NCBI RefSeq assembly: GCF_003112695.1
Contig: NZ_BFBP01000005.1
Span: forward strand, 62,439-126,438
Direction: 5' to 3'
Length of the DNA: 64,000 nucleotides
From: Azospira sp. I13
Lineage (GTDB): Bacteria > Pseudomonadota > Gammaproteobacteria > Burkholderiales > Rhodocyclaceae
In this document: in pieces, positions 17,827 to 25,310 of the stretch
Numbering within the stretch: the first letter of the stretch is position 1
How the letters are laid out: each line of letters begins with the position of its first letter
The notes under the pieces: generated by a model
Told to the model about the DNA's origin: nothing
Seen by the model: the letters and a program-made list of their open reading frames with translations, nothing else
Databases searched by the model: none
Made by a program: the position numbers and the translations under genes

Positions 17827-20031
17827 TTAGAAACTGGTCTGCACCGACAGGTCCAGGGTGCGGGGGGCGCCCAGGTACACCTGATTGGTGCCGGAGAGGC
17901 TTTCCGCGTAGATCTTGTCCGTCAGGTTCTTGATGCGGGCGGTGAAGGTGGTCTTCTTGTCCAGCTTGTACTGGGCGAAGGCCCCCACCAGGGTGTAGCT
18001 GCCGTCCTTCAGGGTGTTGGCGGTGTCGGCGTAGCGTTCGGCCACGTAGCGCAGGTCGGTGCCGAAGCGCCACTGGGCGTGGGGGCTCCAGGTCAGCCAC
18101 AGGTTGCCGACCCGGGCCGGGATGTTGGTGGGCTTGTTGCCGGCGCGGGACACGGCCTTGCCGCCGACGGTCTCGGTAAAGTCGTCGTACTGGGCATCCA
18201 CCAGGGCCGCGTTGCCGGAAACCTGCAGGCTGCTGGTCAGCTGGTAGGCCAGGGCGCCTTCGATGCCCCGGGAGGATTGCTGGCCCACGGGAATGGTGGT
18301 GCCCGGATTTTTGGGGTCGCTGACGGCGATGTTGCGGCGGGTGATCTCGTAATAGGCCACGGAGCCGTTGCCCTGGCCCCCGGCGAAGGAGAACTTGCTG
18401 CCCAGTTCCCACTGCTTGCCGGTGGTCAGGTCGAAATCCCGCACCTGGCTGAAGGAAGCGGTGGTGAGAATTCCGGCAGGCGGATCGGCGGCCGTGCTGT
18501 ATTGCACATAGACGTTGGCGTTGGGCGTCAGGTCGTAGGCCAGGGCAGCCCGGCCAGTGAGGGGCGTGTAGGTGCGCTTGAAATAGGCCGGGTTGGTGGG
18601 GCTGGCGGCCCGGTGGTTGGTCACTTCCAGGTCGATATTGTCCTGCCGCAGGCCGGTCAGCAGGGAGAGGCGCTGGGTCAGCAGGGTGCGGTTTTCCAGG
18701 AAGAAGGCCAGGGTGGTGACCTTGTTGGTGCGGTCTGGGTTGAAGCCGGGCTTCATGCCGGGCAGGCTGAAGAAATTCTCGGTGCTGAAGGCATAGGGAT
18801 TGACGTTGCCGAAGGGCCCGCTGACGGAAAGGGGAAAGCGGGTCTGCTGATTGACGCTGTAGTCGAAGCCGCCGGCCCAGGCGCTGGGCAGGGAACCGAG
18901 ATGGGAATTCCAGTTGAATTCAAAGCGGTCGCCGTTCAGCTCCTGGTCGTGGCGCTGCAGCAGGGCGCCAGAGCGGGTGACCCGGGTGTTGGCAGCGTTG
19001 AAGGCGTAGGTTTCCACGTTGCGGTAATCCCGCAGGGCGTCGTAGTGGTAAAGGGTGTTGCGCAGTTGCAGATGGTCCGAGACCCGGTATTCCAGCACCG
19101 AGCGCAGCCACTGCACGGTCTGTTCATACACGCCGTCCTGGCTGTTGTAGTTCTTGAAGCGGGTGCCTTCGTCGATGCGCACCGAATCCCGGGCCGGCTT
19201 GAGCAGAGGCGTGCCCCAGTAGGGGCGATCCACGTTTTCCTTCTGGTATTCCAGGGCCAGGGTATGGCTCAGCTGGGGCGTCAGGTCGGTGAGCAGCGAA
19301 GCGGCCAGCTGCAAGGCTTCCCGTTCGGTGCCATCGCTCCAGCCGCGGGCGCTGTTGCGGTTGAGATCCAGGCGCAGGGCATTGCTTTCCCCCAGCTTGC
19401 GGTTGGTGCCAATGGCCAGCTGGCTGGCGTTGTAGCTGCCGTAGCCGGCCTTGGCTTCGGTGAATTCCCCTTCCCGGGTGGCCAGCTTGGTCACGTAATT
19501 CACTGTGCCGCCCACGGCGCCGGCGCCGTAGAGGAAGGAGGAGGGACCGCCGACGGCCTCCACCCGGTCGTAGATCCAGCTATCCACCGGCCGCGCCGCG
19601 ATACTGTCGTACTGGACGGTGATGCCGTTGAAAAGCTGGGTCAGGCTGGCCCCGGAGAAACCCCGGTAATAAACCGAGCCGGCAGCCCCCGGGGGCGAGG
19701 CGGCGGTCATGCCGGGCACCCCCTTGAGGATTTCCTGGGTGTTGTCGGCGCCCCGGCGCTCGATGGTTTCCCGGTCGATGACGGTGACCGAAGCCGGCGT
19801 TTCCTTGATGCTGAGACCCAGGCGGCTGCCGGTTTCCGACTTGCGTTCCAGCACCAGGTCCAGGGGCGCAGCCTGCTCCCGCACCACCACTTCGCCCAGG
19901 ACCTTGGCGGTTGCGGGGGTGGAGGGAGAAGCGGAAGCGGCGGGCGTAACGGCTTGGGCGTTGGCCCGCGGCGTGAACGCCGTCAGGATGGAAAGGGCGA
20001 GCAGGGCCCGGGGCAGGGGAGCGTGCAGCAT
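17827..20031 (-). CDS. TonB-dependent siderophore receptor
   Basis: The outer-membrane receptor of about 734 residues has a signal peptide (LPRALLALSILTAF to about ANAQA), then a TonB-box-like segment (EVVVRE) and a plug domain (SIKETPASVTVIDRETIERRG, SVYYRGFSG). A 22-strand barrel follows and ends in the terminal aromatic LDLSVQTSF needed for barrel insertion. The plug sequence fits siderophore receptors of the FhuA/FpvA-like group; the ligand cannot be told. I chose the ATG at 20031; a GTG at 20061 is the alternative. No Fur box is visible upstream, but a TGTGAC-N5-GTCACA palindrome is present at 20119-20135. Confidence 0.9.
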   Translation of the reverse strand: MLHAPLPRALLALSILTAFTPRANAQAVTPAASASPSTPATAKVLGEVVVREQAAPLDLVLERKSETGSRLGLSIKETPASVTVIDRETIERRGADNTQEILKGVPGMTAASPPGAAGSVYYRGFSGASLTQLFNGITVQYDSIAARPVDSWIYDRVEAVGGPSSFLYGAGAVGGTVNYVTKLATREGEFTEAKAGYGSYNASQLAIGTNRKLGESNALRLDLNRNSARGWSDGTEREALQLAASLLTDLTPQLSHTLALEYQKENVDRPYWGTPLLKPARDSVRIDEGTRFKNYNSQDGVYEQTVQWLRSVLEYRVSDHLQLRNTLYHYDALRDYRNVETYAFNAANTRVTRSGALLQRHDQELNGDRFEFNWNSHLGSLPSAWAGGFDYSVNQQTRFPLSVSGPFGNVNPYAFSTENFFSLPGMKPGFNPDRTNKVTTLAFFLENRTLLTQRLSLLTGLRQDNIDLEVTNHRAASPTNPAYFKRTYTPLTGRAALAYDLTPNANVYVQYSTAADPPAGILTTASFSQVRDFDLTTGKQWELGSKFSFAGGQGNGSVAYYEITRRNIAVSDPKNPGTTIPVGQQSSRGIEGALAYQLTSSLQVSGNAALVDAQYDDFTETVGGKAVSRAGNKPTNIPARVGNLWLTWSPHAQWRFGTDLRYVAERYADTANTLKDGSYTLVGAFAQYKLDKKTTFTARIKNLTDKIYAESLSGTNQVYLGAPRTLDLSVQTSF

Positions 20032-20118
20032 GTCGGTCCGATCAAAAGGGCGGCCGAACACGGTGTCGGCGCCGGTTGAAAAGACCGGGATGCTAGGGGA
20101 GGGGGAAGGGCAGCGGAA

Positions 20119-20135
20119 TGTGACACGTTGTCACA
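20119..20135. promoter_or_regulatory. Palindrome upstream of the TonB receptor
   Basis: TGTGACACGTTGTCACA: 6-bp arms TGTGAC / GTCACA with a 5-base spacer, about 90-100 bases upstream of the receptor start and just after the small exported gene. It resembles a CRP half-site pair, but the TGTGA-TCACA spacing is 7 rather than 6. Confidence 0.45.
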
Positions 20136-20143
20136 GGGGGCCG

Positions 20144-20578
20144 TTACGGCGGGCAGTTGGTGGGAATGCCGAAGTTGCCAGTACCGCCGCTGCCGGGCGT
20201 GGCGTAGGCCTCGGCAAGGATCGGATTGTTGCGGTGGTCGGTGATGCAGTAGCGGCCCCAGGCGGTGCGCACTTCCACCCGCTGGCTGGCGCCGGCCGGG
20301 CCGGTACGGCTTTCCAAGGCCCCCCCCGGGGCGATGATGCGCACCGGATCGCCCTCGTCCAGAGTAATGCGGCGGGGCGGATTCTCCTGGGCCTGGGCGG
20401 TGCCGCCGCCAAGCAGGAATGGGGCGGCTGCCAGGGCGAGGGACGCGAAGAGGGCCTGGGCCCCCCTTTGCCGCCAGGGCGCCCAAGGGGCCGGCCGGTG
20501 GGGTTGCGAGGCCGGTTCCGTGTCTCCGCCAGGGAGGTGCCCAGGCACGGCCGTGGCCTTATTCCGGTAAGGCGTCAT
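20144..20578 (-). CDS. Hypothetical exported protein
   Basis: A protein of about 144 residues with a hydrophobic export segment (ALFASLALAAAPFLLGGGTAQA) preceded by a long, Pro-rich N-terminus. The mature part is about 80 residues and ends in NFGIPTNCPP, with two cysteines (YCIT and NCPP) that could form a disulfide. I do not recognise the family. The ATG at 20578 overlaps the end of the xre gene by 20 bases. The unusually long region before the hydrophobic segment leaves the start uncertain. It lies between the Xre/DUF2975 pair and the receptor, all on the minus strand. Confidence 0.6.
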   Translation of the reverse strand: MTPYRNKATAVPGHLPGGDTEPASQPHRPAPWAPWRQRGAQALFASLALAAAPFLLGGGTAQAQENPPRRITLDEGDPVRIIAPGGALESRTGPAGASQRVEVRTAWGRYCITDHRNNPILAEAYATPGSGGTGNFGIPTNCPP

Positions 20579-20798
20579 GCCCATCCTGCTCGTCTTCCGC
20601 ACGGTATTCCAGCAGGTCCCCGGGCTGGCACTGCAGGTGGCGGCAGATGGCTTCCAGGGTGGAAAAACGTACCCCCTTGACCTTGCCGCTCTTCAGCAGG
20701 GAAAGGTTCTGTTCCGTCATGCCGATGGCCTCGGCCAGTTCCCGGGAGCGCATCTTGCGCCGGGCCAGCATGACATCGAGATTCAAAACGATGGCCAT
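20559..20798 (-). CDS. Xre-family transcriptional regulator
   Basis: The 79-residue protein is one helix-turn-helix domain: MAIVLNLDVMLARRKMRSREL then AIGMTEQNLSLLKSGKVKGV and FSTLEAICRHLQCQPGDLLEY. This is the compact YozG-like Xre type that usually accompanies a DUF2975 membrane protein. Here the DUF2975 gene is immediately upstream on the same strand, with 7 bases between. The pair probably forms a small regulator-membrane sensor module; the signal is unknown. Confidence 0.88.
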   Translation of the reverse strand: MAIVLNLDVMLARRKMRSRELAEAIGMTEQNLSLLKSGKVKGVRFSTLEAICRHLQCQPGDLLEYRAEDEQDGHDALPE

Positions 20799-20805
20799 GG
20801 CGCGC

Positions 20806-21357
20806 TCACAGGATCAAGGCGTTATCTTCCTGCAGCCGGCGCCCTTCCTCCATCACCTGGCCGAGCAGGTATACCGCCAGCCCCAGCAGGCCCATGGCCA
20901 GGGTATCGCTGCTGATGCTGATGACGACCAGTTGTTGTCCGGGGGGGAGGTCCAGGGTCAGGGCCAGCACCAGCAGCGTTTGCGCCAGCACCCGCAGGGC
21001 GCCCCAGATCAGCAAGGCAAGGGCGAAGCGGCGATAGGCCCGGGCCACTGCGGCGGAAAACAGCTCCCCCTGGCCGTAGCGACGACAAATGCCAGCCAGG
21101 ATGAAGAAGGCGGCGCTGCCGGCCACCAGGGCGGGCAGGTCGGTGAGAAAGCCGAGCAGGCGTTGGGAAGGGGCCAGCTGGGCGGGCGTTATGCCGCAAA
21201 TCCTGAAGGCGTCGCTCCAGGTGATGCCCCAGTCGGCCCAGTGCGCCGTCTGGCTCCACAATAGCGCCACCAGGATGGGAAGCAGGGTGGCACTGAGCAG
21301 GGCAATGATGCGCAGTAGCCGGGAGAGGGTGCGGATGCGGGCAGGAATGGGCGCCAT
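20806..21357 (-). CDS. DUF2975 membrane protein
   Basis: The 183-residue protein has four hydrophobic segments: LLRIIALLSATLLPILVALL, ALVAGSAAFFILAGICRRYG, FALALLIWGALRVLAQTLLV and TLAMGLLGLAVYLLGQVMEE. The GELFSAAVARAYRRFA loop and overall layout fit DUF2975. It is the first gene of a pair with the Xre regulator. An AT-rich stretch just upstream (about 21383-21435), rare in this DNA, probably carries the promoter. Confidence 0.85.
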   Translation of the reverse strand: MAPIPARIRTLSRLLRIIALLSATLLPILVALLWSQTAHWADWGITWSDAFRICGITPAQLAPSQRLLGFLTDLPALVAGSAAFFILAGICRRYGQGELFSAAVARAYRRFALALLIWGALRVLAQTLLVLALTLDLPPGQQLVVISISSDTLAMGLLGLAVYLLGQVMEEGRRLQEDNALIL

Positions 21358-21554
21358 GGCGGTCTCTACAAGGGAAAGCGAGTTTGTTAATTATTTAATG
21401 TTTTATATTAAGTTTTTACGACTATAAGATAAGTACTCCGACCCGACAAGCCACCTTTCATCCCTTTTATCCATTCCATTCCGGCCATTCACGGGGCCAT
21501 GTCCGTAATTCCCCGTATCCGGGAGGTGGGGCAGGCTCTGCTAACATCCGCCCC

Positions 21555-21956
21555 ATGCTGCGCCGCCTGTTCGCCCTCCTGCTGCTGATGTTCCTGCCGC
21601 TCCAGTTCTCCTGGGCCGCGGTGGCGGGCTATTGCCAGCACGAGGCGGGGGGCGTCGATGCCCATCCGGGCCATCACCAGCATCAGCACCCGGTTGCCCA
21701 CGACGGCGCCCCGGCAAGCCCGGAAAACGTTACGGCTGGCACTGCCTCTCCCTTGTCCGATGGCGAGCCTTCCCTCCGTCTGGCGGTGGATAACGACTGC
21801 GCTGCCTGCCATGCCGGTTGCGCCGTGGCCCTGCCGACTCTGGCGGTGGCCTGGCCGGCCTTGCCCACGGCGGCCCGCTGGCTGGCGCCGCCCCTGTTCC
21901 CCGATTCCCTCCCCAGCGATCTCCCCGATCGTCCCAACTGGTTTGCTGCGCGCTAA
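21555..21956 (+). CDS. czcI: CzcI-like metal-resistance protein
   Basis: The 133-residue exported protein has a signal peptide (FALLLLMFLPLQFSWAAVA), a His-rich segment HPGHHQHQHP that could bind metal, and a Cys pair CAACHAGC. Small secreted proteins of this kind precede czcCBA in beta-proteobacteria and are called CzcI, of regulatory or periplasmic metal-binding function. It is first in a plus-strand set with czcC, a helper gene, czcB and czcA. The 175-base gap before czcC shows no clear terminator. The name rests on context and general features. Confidence 0.7.
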   Translation: MLRRLFALLLLMFLPLQFSWAAVAGYCQHEAGGVDAHPGHHQHQHPVAHDGAPASPENVTAGTASPLSDGEPSLRLAVDNDCAACHAGCAVALPTLAVAWPALPTAARWLAPPLFPDSLPSDLPDRPNWFAAR

Positions 21957-22131
21957 GCGGCGGGCCTTCCCTTCCTTGCCCTGACGGTTTTCTCCCCGGC
22001 TGCGCCACCCGCGGCCCGGGAGCCCATGGCGCCATGCCCTGTGGATGCCCGATGGACGCCATCTTTGGCCCTGCCGCTTCTCCTGTCTCGATGCGTTTGA
22101 CTGATCGAAACCCGTACCTGCGGAGAATCGG

Positions 22132-23502
22132 ATGTATTTCTTTGGATGTAATGCCCTGCGGCGCGCTGCGCCCGCCCTGCTGGGGCTGGTGTGGTGGAGC
22201 GCCCCCCTGACCCTGGCGGCTGCTCCCCCAAACCTGCCTAACCCGTCCGGCCCGGCCAATCTGCCGGCGGGCACCGTGTCCGCTCTGGTGCCGGTGGCGC
22301 CGCCCACCCTGGCCCAGGCCTTTGACCAGGCCTGGGCCAGACAACCCGAGGGCCAATCCCTCGACTTGCGACGCCAAGCCGCCCAGGCCCGTCGCCAGGC
22401 GGCCCAGGCGTGGACCGCCGAACCCCCGGTGCTGGAAATGTCCGGCCAGTCCGACCGACTGCTGAAAAACCAGGGCAGCCGGGAATACGCCGCCGGCGTG
22501 GCCTTGCCCCTGTGGCTGCCCGGTGAGCGGGAGGGCACGGCGGCTCTTGCAGAAGCCGAATCCCGGGTCGTGGATAGCCGCAGCGGTGGTGCCCGGCTGC
22601 GCCTGGCCGGTCAGTTGCGCGCCGCCTGGTGGGCCTGGCTGGGCCAGCAGGCCGAGCAGCAGCTGGCCCAGGCCCGCCTGGAAGGCGCCAGCCGCCTGGC
22701 AGCCGATGTGGCCCGGCGAGTCCGGGCCGGTGATCTGGCCCGAGCCGATCAGCATCAGGCCGAAGGCGCCCGGGCCAGCGCCGCCGCCGCCCTGGCGGAA
22801 AGCGACCGTGCCCTGGCCGGTGCCGCCCGGGAATTGCGGGCCATCGTTGGTGGCTGGCCGGAAGCGCCGCGGGTGAGGATGAACGGATCTGTCAGTGCCA
22901 CCCTGTCAGTGCCGTCACCCGAGCCGGAGCCCTGGCCCGCCCTGCCCGACGCTGGGGCTGGTGTCCCCGAGGGGCATCCGGCCTTGGCGGAATGGCGGGA
23001 TCGGGCCGAACTGGCCCGTCAAAGCGCCGAACTGGCCCGTCTGCAAACCCGCGGCAACCCGGAACTGGTGCTGTCCACTGCCCGGGAGCGGGGCGCCTTC
23101 GAGGAAGGCTGGCAGCGCAACCTGACCGTCGGCGTGCGCATTCCCATCGGTTCTGAAGCTCGCCACCAGGCCCGTCTCGGCCTGGCCCGGGCCGAAGCCC
23201 TGGAGGCGGAGCGCCTTGGCCAGCTGGAGCAGGAACGCCTGGAAGCGTCCCGGGAAGCCAGCCGGCACCAGGTGGACGCGGTGCGGCGCCAGCTGGAGGC
23301 CGCCACCGAGCGGGCCCGCCTGGCCGGCGAAACCCGCCAGTTCTTCGACAAATCCTTCCGCCTGGGGGAATCCGACTTGCCCACCCGCCTGCGTATTGAG
23401 CTGGAAGCGGTGGAGGCGGAACGCCAGGCTGCCCGCGCCCGTATCGCCCTGGCCGCCGCCATATCCGACCTGCGCCAGGCCCTGGGCCTGCTGCCCGAAT
23501 GA
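22132..23502 (+). CDS. czcC: Outer-membrane efflux protein, CzcC type
   Basis: The 456-residue TolC-family protein has an N-terminal signal region (MYFFGCNALRRAAPALLGLV) and two long helical/coiled-coil repeats rich in Ala, Arg and Glu (RQAAQARRQAAQAW; ELEAVEAERQAARARIALA). These form the periplasmic tunnel of an RND efflux pump. It would be the outer-membrane duct for CzcB/CzcA. A ribosome-binding site (GGAGAA) precedes the ATG at 22132. The stop overlaps the alternative start of the next gene by ATGA. Confidence 0.88.
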   Translation: MYFFGCNALRRAAPALLGLVWWSAPLTLAAAPPNLPNPSGPANLPAGTVSALVPVAPPTLAQAFDQAWARQPEGQSLDLRRQAAQARRQAAQAWTAEPPVLEMSGQSDRLLKNQGSREYAAGVALPLWLPGEREGTAALAEAESRVVDSRSGGARLRLAGQLRAAWWAWLGQQAEQQLAQARLEGASRLAADVARRVRAGDLARADQHQAEGARASAAAALAESDRALAGAARELRAIVGGWPEAPRVRMNGSVSATLSVPSPEPEPWPALPDAGAGVPEGHPALAEWRDRAELARQSAELARLQTRGNPELVLSTARERGAFEEGWQRNLTVGVRIPIGSEARHQARLGLARAEALEAERLGQLEQERLEASREASRHQVDAVRRQLEAATERARLAGETRQFFDKSFRLGESDLPTRLRIELEAVEAERQAARARIALAAAISDLRQALGLLPE

Positions 23503-23519
23503 AATTCCGGAGATTTCCC

Positions 23520-24185
23520 ATGTCACTGTCTTGTTCATTGCAGAACCCGCTGCCCGCACCCGCTACGCTCCTTGGGCTTCCCCTTGCGCTTGGCCTGCCC
23601 GCTACCGATCGCCGGGTGGTAAGTCCGGTGCCTGTCGGCCTGTTGCTGGTGTTTGCAACACTCTCCTCACTGAGCCTGCCGGCCTTTGCCGGTGCTGGCC
23701 ACGACCATGGTGAAGTGCCGGTAGTGGCCCCTGCCGCAGTCAGCCCCCGTTTTGCGGCCACCTCCGAAACCTTTGAGTTGGTCGGCGTGTTGGCAGGGCG
23801 GCAACTTACGCTGTATCTGGATCACTTTGCAGATTCCCGCCCGGTGGAAAACGCCCGCCTGACCCTTAGCCTGGATGGCAGCGAGGTTCCACTGACGCCC
23901 CATGGGGCCGGGGAATTCATCGCCACCCTGGCGGAAGCCCCGGAAGCTGGCTCCCGGGCCGTATTGGCCCAGGTGCAAGCGGGCGGCGTCGACGATCTTC
24001 TCGCGGCGGACTGGGATATCGCGGCATCCCACGATGACCATGGGGCTGATGCCGGGCGTTTCTGGCAACGCGGGAGTGCCTGGGCTCTCGCCGCCTTGGG
24101 GGCCAGTCTCTTGCTTGGCGGGATCTGGCGCCATCGACGGGGCCGGCGCACCCGCGCCCATGGTCAGATCGGCGGTGCCCAATGA
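23520..24185 (+). CDS. Exported His-rich single-pass protein of the czc operon
   Basis: A protein of about 221 residues between czcC and czcB. It has an N-terminal hydrophobic segment (GLLLVFATLSSLSLPAFA), then GAGHDHGEVPV, a beta-rich domain (TLYLDHFADSRPVENARLTLSL) and a C-terminal transmembrane helix (AWALAALGASLLLGGIW) before a basic tail. It is therefore probably periplasmic and anchored in the inner membrane. The GHDHGE motif recurs at the same place in CzcB. The ATG at 23520 has a ribosome-binding site (GGAG); an ATG at 23499 overlaps the czcC stop. Probably a metal-handling accessory; I know no named family for it. Confidence 0.78.
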   Translation: MSLSCSLQNPLPAPATLLGLPLALGLPATDRRVVSPVPVGLLLVFATLSSLSLPAFAGAGHDHGEVPVVAPAAVSPRFAATSETFELVGVLAGRQLTLYLDHFADSRPVENARLTLSLDGSEVPLTPHGAGEFIATLAEAPEAGSRAVLAQVQAGGVDDLLAADWDIAASHDDHGADAGRFWQRGSAWALAALGASLLLGGIWRHRRGRRTRAHGQIGGAQ

Positions 24186-25300
24186 GCCGCCGTTGGACGA
24201 CCGTGCTGCGGGGGGCGTGTTCGCAACACCCGTCGCTGTGGCTGGGTGCGCAGAAGTCGCCATCCGAACGATTGGCCCGGGCGGCCACCTTGGTGGTGGG
24301 CCTGCTCCTGGCTTTGGTGGGTGCGGCTGTCCAACCGGCCCTGGCCGGCCCCGGCCACGACCATGGCGAAGCGCCGGCGCCTGCGGCCGGCAACGGCCCC
24401 CGCCGCCTGCCAGACGGCAGCGTCTTCTTGCCCAAGGAAGCCCAGCGCCAGTACGGTCTGCGCACGGTCCTGGCGGAGACGGGAGCCTGGCCCCGCAGCT
24501 TGGAGCTGAACGGCCGGGTGGTGATGGACCCCAACGCCGGCGGGCGCGTCCAGGCCATGGTGGCCGGGCGTCTGACCCCCGGCCCCGGGGGCTTGCCCTA
24601 TGCCGGCCAGCGGGTGCGCCAGGGTCAGGTGCTGGCCTATGTGACGCCGGAAGTAGGCGGCCAGAACCGTTCACTCAACGAGAGCCGCCTGCGGCGCCTG
24701 CGGGAACTGGCGGACACGGTGCCGCGCAAAGCTATCGAGGAAGCGGAGGCGGCGGTGGCCAATGAACGTCTGGTGGCCCCGGTCAGCGGCGTCATTGCCC
24801 GGGCCAACGGGGTGGCCGGCCAGGTGGTGGAGGCCCGGGAAATCCTCTTCGAGGTGGTGGACCCGGAGCGCCTGCTGGTGGAGGCCCTGGCCTACGACCC
24901 GGGCCTGGGCGCCAATGTGGCCGGCGCATCCCTTGGCGTGGGTGGCGACAGCGTGCCCCTGCAATTGCTGGGGGCCGCCCGCAGCCTGCGGGATGAAGCC
25001 CTGCCGCTGACCTTCCGGGCCCGGGGCACCGCCCTGTCGGCCCTGGCCGTGGGGCAGCCAGTCAAGGTGGTGGTGCAGACCCGGGAAAACATTCCCGGTA
25101 TCGCCCTGCCAGCCGCCAGCCTGCTGAAGAATCCAGCCAACCAGACCATTGTCTGGGTCAAGCAGGGGGCCGAGCAGTTCGTGCCCCGCGTCGTCACCCA
25201 CGTGCCTCTGGATGGCGCGCGGGTGGCGGTGACATCCGGCTTGGCGGCGGGGGAGCGGGTGGTGCTGCAGGCCGCCGGTCTCGTCAATCAGGTTCGCTGA
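24182..25300 (+). CDS. czcB: RND efflux periplasmic adaptor, CzcB type
   Basis: The 372-residue membrane-fusion protein has an N-terminal hydrophobic segment (LVVGLLLALVGAAVQPALA) followed by GPGHDHGEAP, a likely metal-binding start of the mature protein. The lipoyl-like halves are seen around MVAGRLTPGPGGLPYAGQRV and VVAPVSGVIARANGV-type sequence, joined by a short helical hairpin (NESRLRRLRELADTVPRKAIEE), and the barrel domain follows. It bridges CzcA and CzcC. Its start overlaps the previous stop (ATGA). A ribosome-binding site for the next gene lies 10 bases after its stop. Confidence 0.9.
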   Translation: MSRRWTTVLRGACSQHPSLWLGAQKSPSERLARAATLVVGLLLALVGAAVQPALAGPGHDHGEAPAPAAGNGPRRLPDGSVFLPKEAQRQYGLRTVLAETGAWPRSLELNGRVVMDPNAGGRVQAMVAGRLTPGPGGLPYAGQRVRQGQVLAYVTPEVGGQNRSLNESRLRRLRELADTVPRKAIEEAEAAVANERLVAPVSGVIARANGVAGQVVEAREILFEVVDPERLLVEALAYDPGLGANVAGASLGVGGDSVPLQLLGAARSLRDEALPLTFRARGTALSALAVGQPVKVVVQTRENIPGIALPAASLLKNPANQTIVWVKQGAEQFVPRVVTHVPLDGARVAVTSGLAAGERVVLQAAGLVNQVR

Positions 25301-25310
25301 GGAGAACACC

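Noticed and set aside
20119-20135. Canonical CRP site
   Set aside because: The TGTGA and TCACA halves are separated by seven bases instead of six, so I list it only as an unassigned palindrome.
20032-20143. Fur box upstream of the siderophore receptor
   Set aside because: No sequence like the AT-rich GATAAT repeat is present in the gap.
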